A stretch of 64,000 bases of DNA, from contig CM046845.1 of the NCBI GenBank assembly GCA_025618425.1, forward strand, positions 9,815,439 through 9,879,438, read 5' to 3'. Source of the DNA: Heliocidaris tuberculata. Its lineage: Eukaryota > Echinodermata > Echinoidea > Camarodonta > Echinometridae. The notes below the pieces were generated by a model that did no database searches, was not told the origin of the DNA, and saw only the letters and a program-made list of their open reading frames with translations. Both the position numbers and the translations under genes were made by a program. Shown here piece after piece: positions 30,391 through 42,191 of the stretch; within the stretch, counting starts at the first letter, position 1, and every line of letters begins with the position of its first letter.

Positions 30391-33300
30391 GTTAGATTAA
30401 ATTTTATGCATTCAGTAAGAGCTATTGCCTTCAATTCTTTTCACTTCAGTCCCATCTACTCGAAACAACGTATCCAAAATGACATGAATGATGAGATCTT
30501 TTGCAGTTATTGCATCAGGCTAGTATTGACTGTGAGTGTGAGGTTGATGCCTGTCATGGGGTCGAGCTATTACTAAGGTGAACTTTGCACTTTGCGGTGA
30601 CTCTGTTTCAAAATTCAAGAGTTTAAGTCCCCGCTACGCACCGTACCCTTTTTTTAGCCTGAAATTTCATTTGTATAATGCACTCATGGCCATGGGCCCT
30701 TGCCTATGTGGGACTGTGTCCAACATTCACTGTTGCAGCAGTCAAAAACAGACAACAAAATTGCTCTAAGCAAGATTTAATTTTCTTAAATTTGCTAGAT
30801 TACCTGATTCATGGACTCTTCCACTCTTACTGTGCCACAAATTAGGGGATTCAGAATTGAAAGTGAAATTTAAATAATTATTTTCCTCTCCTGTATGAAT
30901 GATCTAGCCTGGAAAAGGGCCTGCTGATACACACAATAGCTATTGAAGCCTATTCACCCATAAAAGAGCTAGTCTGAGTACAAGGTTATCTTCAGATAAG
31001 CTTGTACATGTACATGTATAAGTGTGTATAATGTAACATTCTTGAAATTTTCAACATTACTTCTCTGCTTATCATTTTACACATTGATATCAAATAATTT
31101 GAATTTAAATGTTTTGTAATGTGTAATTAATGCGAAATTCAACGCAAGTGTTTGCAATAAATTTAACTCTCGGCTCACTCAGCCGCGATTTTCCGCAAAG
31201 GCCGAGTTCGCCCTAGTGCCGAGTTAGCCCAGATCCCCTGTCATGCCTGTATATGTTTGTAGTTGATTTACTGCGTGTATTTTTTAGCTCAAAGAACAAT
31301 TGCATTTGAAGGACCCAGGTTCTGGAATGACCTTCCCCTCGATATGGTACACTGTACCTCACTTAACGTTTTCAAACGTAAATTGAAAACGATGCTATTG
31401 AACTCATACAAGCCTTCTGCGTAGTGTGTACAGGATTTTGTGTACTTTGTCAATGCGCACTGGCTGAGCAACTTTCTCACACTTTCCGCGCTGTACCTCT
31501 TCATGCCCTTTCAAGCATTACACGGTGTGGCAGACGCTTTTTTTTGTTGGTTTTTTTGTTGGTTTTTTGTTTTGGCATTTCTTTTCTAGTCGATTCCTTT
31601 AATGTGGCCCCTCCAAGTAGTCCCGTAACCCGAACCCATTGCGGTACGGGTTAACCTGCCGGGATGCCCCCGATCGCGGGTTGCGGGCCGAGCCGAGCTC
31701 ATTCTCCAACCCGCAGACCGTAGTATGAAAGAAAAGGGAGAAGAAAGTTACGAAACACACACAAAAATATTCCCAAACACACACACTAAAAAGGTAAAAG
31801 AAATGGAGTTGGGACCCTGTGTTTCTTACGTGACGGATTCTTTTAGAGATATTGATATTTCCTAAAAATTTGCCAGCGTATTTTTGTCTTCTGAACAACG
31901 AAGTGAGACTGAGACAGTTCGGCAAAATACTTGCTGCATATATCCGCAAATTGCTAGCGGCCAGCGCCGGCGGTCGACTAGTCTAGTTCTGGACGTTTGT
32001 AATTAAACTGGGAGAGTGAATCAGAGGACTTCGCGCCGTCTCCCTTCCACCTCCCTGGTTATACGCTGGGTGCACACTGCACGTACATGGGGTTTTACGG
32101 ACAAAATAATTACAAACGTCAAGAACTAGACTAGCGGTCGACCGACTACATCGCTAGTGCCTATTATTAAAGCTCGCCCTTGCAGCTAGCGCTTGATTTA
32201 TATGATGAGTCACGTGGTCAGTGGCTGTCTCTCTCTCTCTCTCACACACTCAGAGCCGACTTGGCTAAGTTGGCTAGCCCAATTACGATCCAACTATAAA
32301 TATGATGATCACAGATCGCAATCATCTTGAATCTTGTCATATTATGATCAATAATTAAATCATCAGCAGAAAATGAAATTGATGGAGATAATCTGAACGT
32401 CTGATTGAAAATTATCATGTTTGTATTTCGTTAAAAAAAAGAAATATCATAAAAGTTTATTAAAATAAAGACATTGACAAGAAAATGTTAGTAAAGCACA
32501 GACGAACATGTTCCAGTCGTTCGTAAAAGTCATTTGTACTTAATATGAACAACTTTATATGGGTGTTGCAAGAAACTTAAATTTGCAATCGATTGCAAAT
32601 TTCAATCACAAATTTCCAACTGGTAGATCAATTTTAACTGTTGCAGATAAGTTTTTTCCTTTATGTTTTTAGAAGTTAGAAGCAGACCCGAGGAATCCAT
32701 TGCAATTAATACAAATGTACAATAAATTGAAAGTCTTTATGATTTATTTGAAGATGTAAAATTGGCTTGCGATTGATTGCAAGTTTCTTGCAACATCCCC
32801 CTCTGAAACACCTCTCTCGTGATCGTTCGATGATTTCGATCGAATGTGCCAAAAACAGAAATCCCATTGTGCACAATGTTTTGTTTCTGTTTCTGATTTC
32901 TGTTTCTTCACATGTGAAGCGCTTGTCACATGTCGACAGTGTGTGTACGTACTACGCACCACGCGCAGAGTACAGTACGGTATAACGGTACGGCCGCGCC
33001 CGGGTGTGTTTTTCAAGTTCAACTTCGTGTTTTGATTTTGTAACGTCAACTCTCAACTAAGAAGTTTGGAAAGAAAAGCTAAAACATATATATGGAAATA
33101 ATATGGAGATACACAAGTATCAAAAGATTTTTTAAAGTAGCATGATGATGATCCAGGTATTTATTTCTGTCGTGATTCTTTTGTAGACGGGGTAGAATTT
33201 TCAAATATTGTTGTGAATCGCCGTGACTGAACTGGATCTGGACAACACCGGCACCACTTCCGTTCTGGCTAGATACGGCGGGCGCGCGCGGCGCGGCGAC

Positions 33301-36300
33301 ATGCCCCGAGCCAGTGTGCATTCATGCAACGGGCGTACGATCACGAGTCGGCCGTATGGTTTCTTCCAGATCCAGTTCGTCGATTGACAGAGCGATCCTC
33401 CTCGCATGAACTCTGTCGCAATGTGTTGTCTGCTGGAATAATTTAGCTCGACAGATTACCAACAAACAAACGAATAAAAATCAAATGGTTTGTAGCCTTT
33501 GTCAATGGTACGGATAGACAATCGCACCAAGTACCCAGATCTCACTAAATTGCAGCAATAATATTTTTTTTAGGTAAATTGACTTGCGGGTTTAAAACCG
33601 GCGGGTCAGCGGGTCCCGCCTGCAAATCATCGGATTTTACGGGACGGTACGGGTCGGGTTTTCACTTACGGGTTACAACACTACCTCCAAGCATCTAAGA
33701 CTCGATATTTTTCAAGGAACCTGCAGACTCAACAAGCTTTGCTTTGTATGCAGGTTCCTTCATATTTCACCTACATTATTTTAATGTCTTGCTTAATTTT
33801 AACTAGCTCATTGATGTATCATTTATACGAATGTTCATGCCATATGACTCACTTATTTACCATTAAATTGTTTAATATTTGTATTTTTATGTTATGCGAA
33901 TTGTGAAATATGAAAATAAATTCAAATTCAAATTCAAATTCATTTTGAAATTGTTGATTCGATTTAATCGTAGACTAAACATGCATGATGAGTAAATAAT
34001 GAAAATCTACAATTGTCATGTGATGAAAATATAACTCCGTTCAATTGATGCCAACTGCAACTTTTCCACAGAGTCACTCACACTTGTGCGAGGTTGTTGT
34101 AGAGTTAAACTCCGGTCTTATGGCCCTCTGGATTACCAGACTACCAGGAGGGGATTATGGTGAAGCCTAAGTCTCAAAGACACAGAAGGAAGAGGAGGAG
34201 AAATAGAAGGAAATAAGATGCAGTCTGTGTCTTGGACTTGGAGGGGAAAATATAACTCCGTTCAATTGATGCCAACTGCAACTTTTCCACAGAGTCACTC
34301 ACACTTGTGCGAGGTTGTTGTAGAGTTAAACTCAGGTCTTATGGCCCTCTGGATTACCAGACTACCAGGAGGGGATTATGGTGAAGCCTAAGTCTCAAAG
34401 ACACAGAAGGAAGAGGAGGAGAAATAGAAGGAAATAAGATGCAGTCTGTGTCTTGGACTTGGAGGGGAAAAAAGGAGAAATAAGAGGAAAAGAAGAAAGA
34501 GAAGAAGGAGAGAACAAAGCCAAAGGAAAATAACTGAAAAGATAAAGCAGAATGCATGTAATTTGGTATTTACAGATGTGTATCAATCAGATGTGATCAC
34601 CTTATTTATGTTTTGAGACTGACTTCATAATGTTTTCATCCAATTGATATGAATTGGTTTAGAATTGGGCCTTTTCAAAGTCAGTTTGTAGGATAAGATT
34701 GAGAGGTAAACACTAGACCAACTAATGTCTAAGTAGAAGGAAAGAGGGGAGAAGGGGGAGAAGGAAGAGAAGGAGAAGGAGGAGTGGAAGGACATGGATT
34801 AGGAGAGGCCTGAGGAGGAGTAAGAAGAGGAAGAGGAGGAGAACAATACAAAGGCTATGCATGAATACCACTTCAAGACTATGTCCAACCAAATGAAAGA
34901 GCTACTAGATTCAACCATAAGAAATTCATGCAAATTAGTCATAAGGCAAAAGCTTTCCAGGATTCTTTCTTTGTTACAACTGTCAAAGACTGGAACAAAT
35001 TGTCTGCTGAAACAATGAGCTTCCTATCCCTGGACTCATTTAAAAAACAAGCTAAAATTTGACTAGTAAAAACCAACGTGCCATCCCACACAGGCGGATA
35101 TGTCATGATACGACATATTGCTGACAAAACGATACAGAGGAGGAGGAGGAGGAGGAGGAGGAGGAGGAGGAGGAGGAGGAGGAGGAGGAGGAGGAGGAGG
35201 AGGAGGAGGAGGAGGAGGAGGAGGAGGAGGAGGAGGAGGAGGAGGAGGAGGAGGAGGAGGAGGAGGAGGAGGAGGAGGAGGAGGAGGAGGAGGAGGAGGA
35301 GGAGGAGGAGGAGGAGGAGGAGGAGGAGGAGGAGGAGGAGGAGGAGGAGGAGGAGGAGGAGGAGGAGGAGGAGGAGGAATTATTGATTAGCAAGGATTAG
35401 CTCACTAGGCACTATACATTATTTACTATAAATTAAGCAACATTGCGCACTCCCTCATCCTCGTTTGGTTACAGACGGAATATTGAGCAGTATCCTGAAG
35501 AAGAAGGAGGAGTACATGGGAAAAAAGAGAATATAAATATCATTCAATTTTCATCTTGGAAATCCTATTTATTACAGAGTATTATATTTAAAAGACCCTG
35601 TATCAAGTATTTCAGAAATATATAAGTTCATTGTTGAAAACATTATACATGGTTAGGAACTTTGTCGAAAATTTTACAAATTGCCAATTTTAATGAAAAA
35701 ACAGTGATTTTGAACCGCCCAATGTGTTGCCAATTGAAGGATTTGAAAGCTTTTTCTCCTATTTAAGATTCCTGGCCTCAAACACAATATGGACATAAGA
35801 AAAATGGACACAGTGACAGTGTGTGTGCAGAAATTTTTGTTCTTTCTACTCATGCTGCTGCTTCAGATGCAAGTATATCTCTGAATCAAAAGTTATTGAG
35901 CCATACCACAAAATGTTGTCAATTGTCTCAAAAAGGTTAAAATGTTGCAGCAGTCTCTTACATTACTTTGTGAATACAATTCTCTGCTTATTATTATGTT
36001 TTTCACTGTACAGGACATATGCATTGAGAAGAGTACAAGATGCTTTCCGGGAACACAAATCAGAAACAAATCCAGAGCTTATAAAGGGATACATCAGGAA
36101 GGCACAGGACAATCTGCTGATAATCAAAAGACAGGTACTAGACCCGTTGCACAAAACTTGCGTTCGAACGCAACTCAGGAAAATCAAACGCAACTTTATT
36201 TTTAGCCAATCAGAAGTGCGCATTAAGGACTTGCGTTTGATTTTTAGGAGTTGCGATCAAACGCAAGTTTTGTGCAACGGGCCCCAGATGCATGAATTTC

Positions 36301-37495
36301 CTCTTCTGCCATGTAGCGTGTAAACTGATATTTCATCATAAGAAACAGCCATTTTGTATTTCATTGCAATTTTTAGATTCCCATTTATCATCATTGCAAT
36401 ATGTGAAAAGGTTGTCAGTTTTTGTGGAATCTCGGATTCCCCCCCTTTTTTTTTGGGGGGGGGGGGGGGGTATTAGAATGTTTTCATTGACATTGAAATT
36501 TATTTGTATCTGACTTAAATAACTCTTAAAATTATGTGTCATCTATCCCAGATGCATAAAAAACCTCTTTGACCTTTTTTGTATGTATGTTTTGTAAGTA
36601 GTTAAAGGTCATGTAAAGTTTTGGTAAGCCCTCAAAAACTGTTCGTCAGATTTCTTCAATTTTTGTTGATAAATAGCAAGATACTAGCAATACTAAGACA
36701 CTGTGAAGATTTCGCCTCCTAAAGTTTAATATTAAACAAATAAGAGGCAAAAACTAATTTATGTGCCGGGACAGGCACGTAAAATCCCAACAAAGGCAGC
36801 ATGTGCTATACACTGTAAACACACGTGTAAAACCAATGATGAGTAGCTACACACAGTGCACACACGCTGTCTCTATGCGAAGCCCCAAGATTGCTGTGCG
36901 GGGAGCCGTCGGGGTGGAAACGTCCTAGCATTATGGCAGTGATCAAGCATTCCTTACAGATATTTACACTGAAATTCACCAGAAATCATAGATGAAATAC
37001 CAAATGATCTCTTACAGACATCTTTTGATACAAGGAGAACAACATGAGACTATACTTGACATGTTTCTTTCCAATTTCCTTTTTACTACCAATACTGTAC
37101 ATGAGCTTTAATAATAATAGTAATACAAAATGTTTTATCCAACCTTTCATATGTCATGCTTAAAGCATAAGGATTATAACTGAGTAAATGATTTTGGCAA
37201 AAGGGAAAGATGAGACAAGCAGGAAGGCTGCAATAGGACAAACATTTGAATAAGAAATATTGTATAAAAATTATGATTTACTTATGTTTTACTCATGCAT
37301 GACATTTCTATGACTGTATTTTCAAAAGTGAATTGGAAGTGATTATCCTGGCATGTAGCTCTGGCCAGCAGCCGTTATGAGAGCATAGACAGTGTAACAT
37401 GTCCTCTTTTTCAATCATCCCTACAGGCTGCCATTAGCCAACTCTACAGGGAACCGAAACTGGTCATCGAGAGCGACACCGCAGAGAAGAGCTAG
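30299..37495 (+). CDS. LYRM4: LYRM4 (ISD11), LYR-motif protein of the mitochondrial cysteine desulfurase complex
   Basis: Known role: ISD11 binds and stabilises the cysteine desulfurase NFS1, together with acyl-ACP, in mitochondria, where sulfur is delivered to ISCU for Fe-S cluster assembly. Exons: 30299-30390, 36014-36134, 37427-37495; phases 2 and 0 close exactly, giving 93 residues (human 91). The LYR motif is at residues 14-16 (VLSLYREMLREAQKF). Further family matches are YNYRTYALRRVQDAFREHK, an IRKAQDNLLIIKRQ helix and the tail QLYREPKLVIESD. The start ATGGCGG has a good context and the family begins MAA. No cleavable presequence is evident, as in relatives. Intron 1 carries a 2-kb hAT-like element and a 221-base tandem duplication; intron 2 has a MITE at its donor. 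Confidence 0.97.
31290..31424 (+). mobile_element. LINE 3' tail fragment
   Basis: Reads QRTIAFEGPRFWNDLPLDMV, then LNVFKRKLKTMLL and a TAG stop at 31422-31424. It has the GPRFWNDLP...FKRKLK pattern of a non-LTR retrotransposon C-terminus. Only about 45 codons remain. Confidence 0.75.
31618..33683. mobile_element. hAT-like element of 2066 bp, TSD CCTCCAAG
   Basis: Perfect 8-bp duplication (31610-31617, 33684-33691). Ends TAGTCCCGTAACCCG and, inverted, TAGTGTTGTAACCCG, followed by GC-rich subterminal words (CGGGTT, GCGGGTCC). No intact transposase frame, so it is non-autonomous or gutted. Contains a nested MITE (32561-32800) and an internal inverted repeat (about 31967-32011 with 32105-32150). 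Confidence 0.85.
32561..32800. mobile_element. MITE with TTGCAAGAAACTT arms
   Basis: Left GGGTGTTGCAAGAAACTTAA and inverted right GGGGATGTTGCAAGAAACTT, with inner TTGCAATCGATTGCAA-type self-complementary words. Nested in the hAT-like element. Confidence 0.8.
34025..34466. repeat. Tandem duplication, 2 x 221 bp, nearly identical
   Basis: Unit 1 34025-34245 and unit 2 34246-34466. The only difference I see is CTCCGGTC versus CTCAGGTC. No coding frame; the unit ends in a purine-rich AGGAAGAGGAGGAG stretch. Confidence 0.93.
34871..35378 (+). mobile_element. LINE 3' tail (L2/CR1-like) ending in (AGG)n
   Basis: The frame from 34871 reads LQDYVQPNERATRFNHKKFM and AFQDSFFVTTVKDWNKLSAE, then SLDSFKKQAKI and TGA at 35060-35062. 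This is the T-R-x-x-H-x-x-K-F...D-W-N-x-L...L-D-S-F pattern of L2/CR1 C-termini. A short 3' region runs into about 80 AGG units. Confidence 0.85.
35137..35378. repeat. AGG microsatellite, about 80 units
   Basis: Uninterrupted GGA/AGG triplets over about 240 bases. All three frames stay open (poly-Arg, poly-Gly, poly-Glu; poly-Ser on the minus strand), which explains the spurious long ORFs. Confidence 0.98.
36014..36134 (+). CDS. LYRM4: LYRM4 exon 2
   Basis: Encodes TYALRRVQDAFREHKSETNP, ELIKGYIRKAQDNLLIIKRQ. Acceptor CTGTACAG, donor GTACTA. A MITE begins about five bases into the intron. Confidence 0.97.
36140..36284. mobile_element. GGCCC-type MITE at the LYRM4 exon 2 donor
   Basis: Left CCCGTTGCACAAAACTTGCG and inverted right GGGCCCGTTGCACAAAACTT, with core AGCCAATCAG (36204-36213). 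It starts 5-6 bases after exon 2. No clean target duplication is visible. Confidence 0.9.
37427..37495 (+). CDS. LYRM4: LYRM4 exon 3 and stop
   Basis: Encodes AAISQLYREPKLVIESDTAE, KS and TAG. Acceptor CCCTACAG. The QLY...LVIE segment matches the human tail. Confidence 0.96.
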   Translation, partial: AAISQLYREPKLVIESDTAEKS

Positions 37496-38865
37496 CCAAG
37501 AGAAGACATGTCATGCGGACAGTTTCCTATGCAATAACAGGGGTCATGCAAGTGACAATGAGTGAGGATTCTGAAAATATGGATTCCCAAAGCGACCTCT
37601 TTTCTGTTGGGCTTAGACCTTTGTCTCCTTCTCCCGTTAACCCCTGGTGGGGGAGGATACTCGACTAAAGCTCAAACTCATCAGTGGGACTTTGGACTTG
37701 GGAGGAAGGGAAAGAGACTGTGAGAAATCAAGATTGTAAAGTTATGTCATATGTGTGTATACATGTACATTTAAATGTACAGTAAATGTTGTCATGGACA
37801 CAAAATGCTGATACATTTGTGTAAAAAAACCTGATACATCTTTTTTGCCATGCCACTATGTAATCCTGTATCGGGGTACAAAAATATATAGGCTTCCGTT
37901 TCCCTCATATCCCTATTTTCGTTAACTACATATGAACGAGATGTAATACATCTTTGATATATGGAGCTTTATCTTTACTTCACTGTAGTGTTCCAACATT
38001 TTGCCTTGATGACTTTTGCTGTGGGCTTCAATTTCTCAAAGGTATAGGGTAAGGGCTTAGGTTACTATTTGGTTTTAACTTAAGTTAGGTTTAGGGTTAG
38101 GAGTAGCACATTCTCAATACTGGTCGACCAAGCAGACTTATACAAAACAAAAGGAAAATGCCTCTGAACTTGTTTTGTGCATAATTTTCCCTTAAACATA
38201 TAAATAGTGATAGATAGTGCCATTTAAGTGTGCTTATTCACTTAATGCCTTGCATGTTGTTGGGTAATGATTAACAGATACTTGGAAAACAATGAGATGA
38301 AACTATTTCTTAGTTTCTGTGACTTTGATGTTTTCACTTTCATCCCCCTTCCATATCTTCTTCAGTTTCCACTCACCTTTTCTTTACAAATACAAGCGAT
38401 GAGTTATGGTCAAGGCCATATACATGTACTACTCTGAAAAGAAATGATGAGAGGGCAAAGGCATAGCTCAACCATAAGCTCTAAAAGCTCTCTTAGGTTT
38501 TCTCACCATGTAAAACCAAAGGAGTTAGGCAAGCAAACTAGGCAGAAGCATTGAAACTTTACACATGTAGGCCTAAGTTTCACAAGTTAGAGTGGGAAAT
38601 CAATGAGTATTTTTTTTTAATGAAATGAGATTTTTTTTTCAGGTAGGTATCTTCTCAGAAAGACTTGTTTGATAGAGTATGTTATTTTCAAAGAAAATGC
38701 ACTAATTACTCCACTCTTTTCTTGCACAAAATTTGATAAATACTTTCAAAATATTGTGTGATTCATGTATTGACTTTCATTCTTCATGTAATGTACATGT
38801 ATATTAATAGGTCAGAGGAAAAATTACTATTACGATTTTAATGTTTAACAGGGTTTGTTGAGACA

Positions 38866-39089
38866 GGGTCCGCTCGCTAATCAAAGGACCGCTATTCATA
38901 ATGACAGCTGATAATGGATGAATAGTAGTCCTTATGAATAATGGTCCGTATGACTTTATGAATACTGACCCCCTTTCCATTTTATGAATAGCAGACCTTC
39001 AGGTATAGGAACTTGCACGTTATGAATAGTGGTCCTTATGAATAGCAGTCATTATGACTCGCGGTCCTTATGACTAGCGAGGTTACCCC
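38866..39089. mobile_element. MULE-like MITE, TSD GTTGAGACA
   Basis: 9-bp duplication GTTGAGACA (38857-38865, 39090-39098). Ends GGGTCCGCTCGCTAATCAAA and inverted GGGGTAACCTCGCTAGTCAT. The interior repeats GGACCGCTATTCATAATGA-like words. The TSD length fits Mutator-like elements. Confidence 0.8.
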
Positions 39090-40475
39090 GTTGAGACATG
39101 ATATTGTTATATCAGTACATTCATGATTTCATGATTTCAGGGAAATTGCTAGTTATTAAACATAAGATAGTGAATGGTGCCATTGAAGACCGTTTCATTT
39201 ACATGTACGTAGGTCCACTGTCCAGTGTGTGTTTGTGTACCACAATATAATCGTGAATCAACCATAAACAGATTACTGATATGAGAATTAATTATTTAAT
39301 ATTATGGGGATAGATTATTGCAATAAATTGAGTTTAGATATGTTTTGCATATGTACAAGTGTTTCAATCTCTTTCAGAAGAGGGATTTTATTTTCTTTTG
39401 TTGATGCACATTCTGTACTTGTTCTTAGGCTTTACAGTTGGCTGCTGTGATTCTTTGGTGAAATGTTTGCTCAGTTGGAATACATGTAATAACACCAGTA
39501 AAATGAGTGATGAGGAGTCAACTTGTTGATCATGTACCCAAAAGAGAGATGCAAATACAACGTTTGGTTGAATTTTATTTCTTCATATTTTTAGTTTTGT
39601 TCAGGGAAGGATGAAGAAATAATATAGAGAAGTTATAGTCTCTCACTATTAACAATTTAGACTGTGGACTGAAATATGCTGATGTAGTTCAAGAAAGGGG
39701 AAACTTGTATTTCTAGAACTGCACACCAAGTTGGTGTTTATACGTTCACGCAATTCTGCTGGGCGGACGCCTGACAAGTTTTCTAAAAAAAAAACAGCAA
39801 AGAAGTTACAAAATTCAGTGTTTGAGATTTCAATCGATAAATACTCTGGATTTATATTTGACTTACTAGTATTCTTTCCAAAGGAAATATCTGGAGGTCA
39901 GTCACACAATTTCTTGTTGATTTTAACACAACAAGCACTGCTTCATATTTGAACTTCAAAATGTATGACCTTTTATAACACTGGTTTTAGGGGTTCAATT
40001 TAACAAGTAATACACCAATATATATGCTTATTGGTATTGATACAGGATTAAGCATAATACAGACACTGATGACATTTCATATACAATAACATGTATTTGC
40101 AGGGTATAATCTTTGGATCGTACATGTCCAAACGTACATGTTTAGAATGTAGATCTGCCATAAACTAAGAAAATGTAAATTGTGATGCATTATTTTGATA
40201 TTCTATATTTTCTGAAATGCTATGTAAGTATTACTTGGTGTTAAACAAGTTAGAAGTATAAGTAATTAAACGTGAGAGTAATAAAACATAAAATAGCATA
40301 CTTTATGCACTGTTGTGAGGTTTCTGTCCCTATATTTAAACAAAGACTCTTCTCTATGTGTGTTTTTTTTTATTGCTACCCTCGCTACCTCAAATATCTG
40401 GTGTCTCTATCATGTCTATAATCTATATTCCCTGCCTGTCTTTCTACCCCATTTCTGCCCTCTCCTTCTCTCTCA

Positions 40476-40633
40476 GGGTACCGTTTCATAAAACTTGTTA
40501 TCAATAACAAGTTACAAATATACATTAATTGTTATAAGCTACTAAAATCCTTGTATCTGATTGGCTGAGAGCAAATTTGTCATAGAATTAGGGCAGTTGT
40601 TGCTGATAACAAGTTTTATGAAACGGGGGGCCC
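40476..40633. mobile_element. GGCCC-type MITE
   Basis: Left GTACCGTTTCATAAAACTTG and inverted right GCCCCCCGTTTCATAAAACT, both followed by TTATCA. The core has TGATTGGCTG (about 40558-40567). Confidence 0.88.
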
Positions 40634-40968
40634 TGTGCTCTCCCTGTGCTCTCTCTCTCTCCCTCTCTCTCTCTCTCTCTTTAAATCTGGTTTGTCATGA
40701 TTTTTTTTTTTTTTAACTCCCCACGTCCAAGGCAGTCACAGAGAGGGAGAGAAGGGAGAGGGAATGCAAGAAAGATGGAAGAGGTTAAAGGGAGACGAAG
40801 AAAGCGAGGATTATTTTGTTGAAGAGGGCGGGGGGGGGGGGGAATGAGAGAGAGGAATGAAGAAGAGATAGACAAGGGTAAAGGGAAGCAGGGAAAGTTT
40901 GAGGGGCGGAAATGAGGAGAGACAGATTACGGAAAAGGTTGAAGGGGAGGGGCATGTGAGATAGATGA

Positions 40969-41126
40969 GGGCCCTATCCTATAAAAGAGTTGCGATTAAT
41001 TACAAATAATTTGCAATTTATATCGCTTGCATCTCGTATCTCTGTACAGATTTGCGATTGATATCATTTGCAAATAATTTGTAAATTATTTGTAATCAAT
41101 CGCAACTCTTTTATAAAGCGGGACCC
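40969..41126. mobile_element. GGCCC-type MITE
   Basis: Left GGGCCCTATCCTATAAAAGA and inverted right GGTCCCGCTTTATAAAAGAG, both continuing GTTGCGATTAATTAC-like. Related to the elements at 4249 and 62814. Confidence 0.85.
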
Positions 41127-42089
41127 AGAGAGAGAGAGAGAGAGAGAGTGGTGGGGGGGGGGGGTTGCGCATGAGATAAGCCCCATTGTTACGTATTAAG
41201 ACACATGTTAAAAGAGCGCGTGCGCAGAAAGTCATTACGCACGATTTACGACAAAACCTGTCCGCTGATTGGTTGAAAGTTCTTATTCCAAAGTAAAAAG
41301 AGTCATCACCAAACTCATTTGCATACGGCCGCTGCGCGCCTGGAGATGAGTGAAGTTTATCAACATAACTCTGTTTAAAGCTGAACAAGATAGAAGTTCG
41401 TAGAAATTCTTCGGAGTCTTTGCAAATTTCAGAGTCTTATTTCAGACACTTCTGACGAAAAATATAAATTGAGCAGGTAAGAACATTATTAAACGTATGC
41501 AGATTGGAAGAGAGAAAGAGAGGGGAGAGTTGGCAAATGTATGTAATCTGAGCACTGTTACAATAATAATGATAATACACTAGAAACAAAGAAAAACGAA
41601 GAATGACAGAATAAGAAGAAGAACAACAAGATTAAGGAGGAGGAGAAGAAGAGACGGAAACAACAACAAAGAATATTTTTGAAAATAAATAAATAAAAAT
41701 AAGAAATAAATAAAGAAAAAAGAAATGAGTAAAAATGAGAAGAAAAGCTTAGGGGAAAATTAAATAGAGAAAGGCGTATAGTAATCATGGTTATAATTAG
41801 AATATTTAAAATGGAGACGTAAAATATTGATGGAAGGTGAACTAAAGAGGTTCTGAAAGAAAATAAAGAATATAACGAAGAGATTTGTTTTTCTAACCCT
41901 AATAAAGTCATTGATATGCGGAGGCGACATCGAAAGACCATCCAAAGAATAGTTACATGTAACATGTAATTGTGAATTTGTGATATACTCTAACAAAATA
42001 ATTCTCACTGTCTTACAGTAATCTGACAAAAAACTACTCTAAAATTGCTTACTTTTTATAACTGAACATTTCTGAATAAAAATCACAGA

Positions 42090-42191
42090 ATGTCTGGTTT
42101 ATTTCGCCTCGTTGGTGCGATGGTGAGAAACTGTTCCAACACTCCTATTCTCAGTGCAGACATCATCAACGAAGCCAAGAATCGTACGAAA
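42090..42191 (+). CDS. Repeat-kinase gene exon 1
   Basis: 34 codons, MSGLFRLVGAMVRNCSNTPI then LSADIINEAKNRTK; donor GTAAGT. AATCACAG directly before the ATG could be a 3' splice site, so a non-coding exon may lie upstream. Confidence 0.8.

Larger units (their letters stand above)
30391..36013 (+). other. LYRM4 intron 1
   Basis: 5.6 kb built largely of repeats: LINE tail (31290-31424), hAT-like element (31618-33683), tandem 221-base duplication (34025-34466), purine-rich blocks, LINE tail and AGG microsatellite (34871-35378). No further exon seen. Confidence 0.75.
37496..42089. other. Intergenic region, LYRM4 to kinase gene
   Basis: Contains the LYRM4 3' UTR (end not defined; AATAAA words near 39322 and 40280), a MULE-like element (38866-39089), two GGCCC-type MITEs (40476-40633, 40969-41126), a G-run (about 40831-40841) and GA tracts. 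No further gene is recognised; the 5' UTR of the next gene probably lies within the last few hundred bases. Confidence 0.6.

Noticed and set aside
35078..35393. Long poly-Arg, poly-Gly and poly-Ser open frames
   Set aside because: All are readings of the AGG microsatellite, open in several frames at once; no conserved sequence around them.
41558..42029. Minus-strand frames rich in Phe/Leu/Ser
   Set aside because: Read from purine-rich low-complexity DNA just upstream of the kinase gene; no conserved motif or splice partner.
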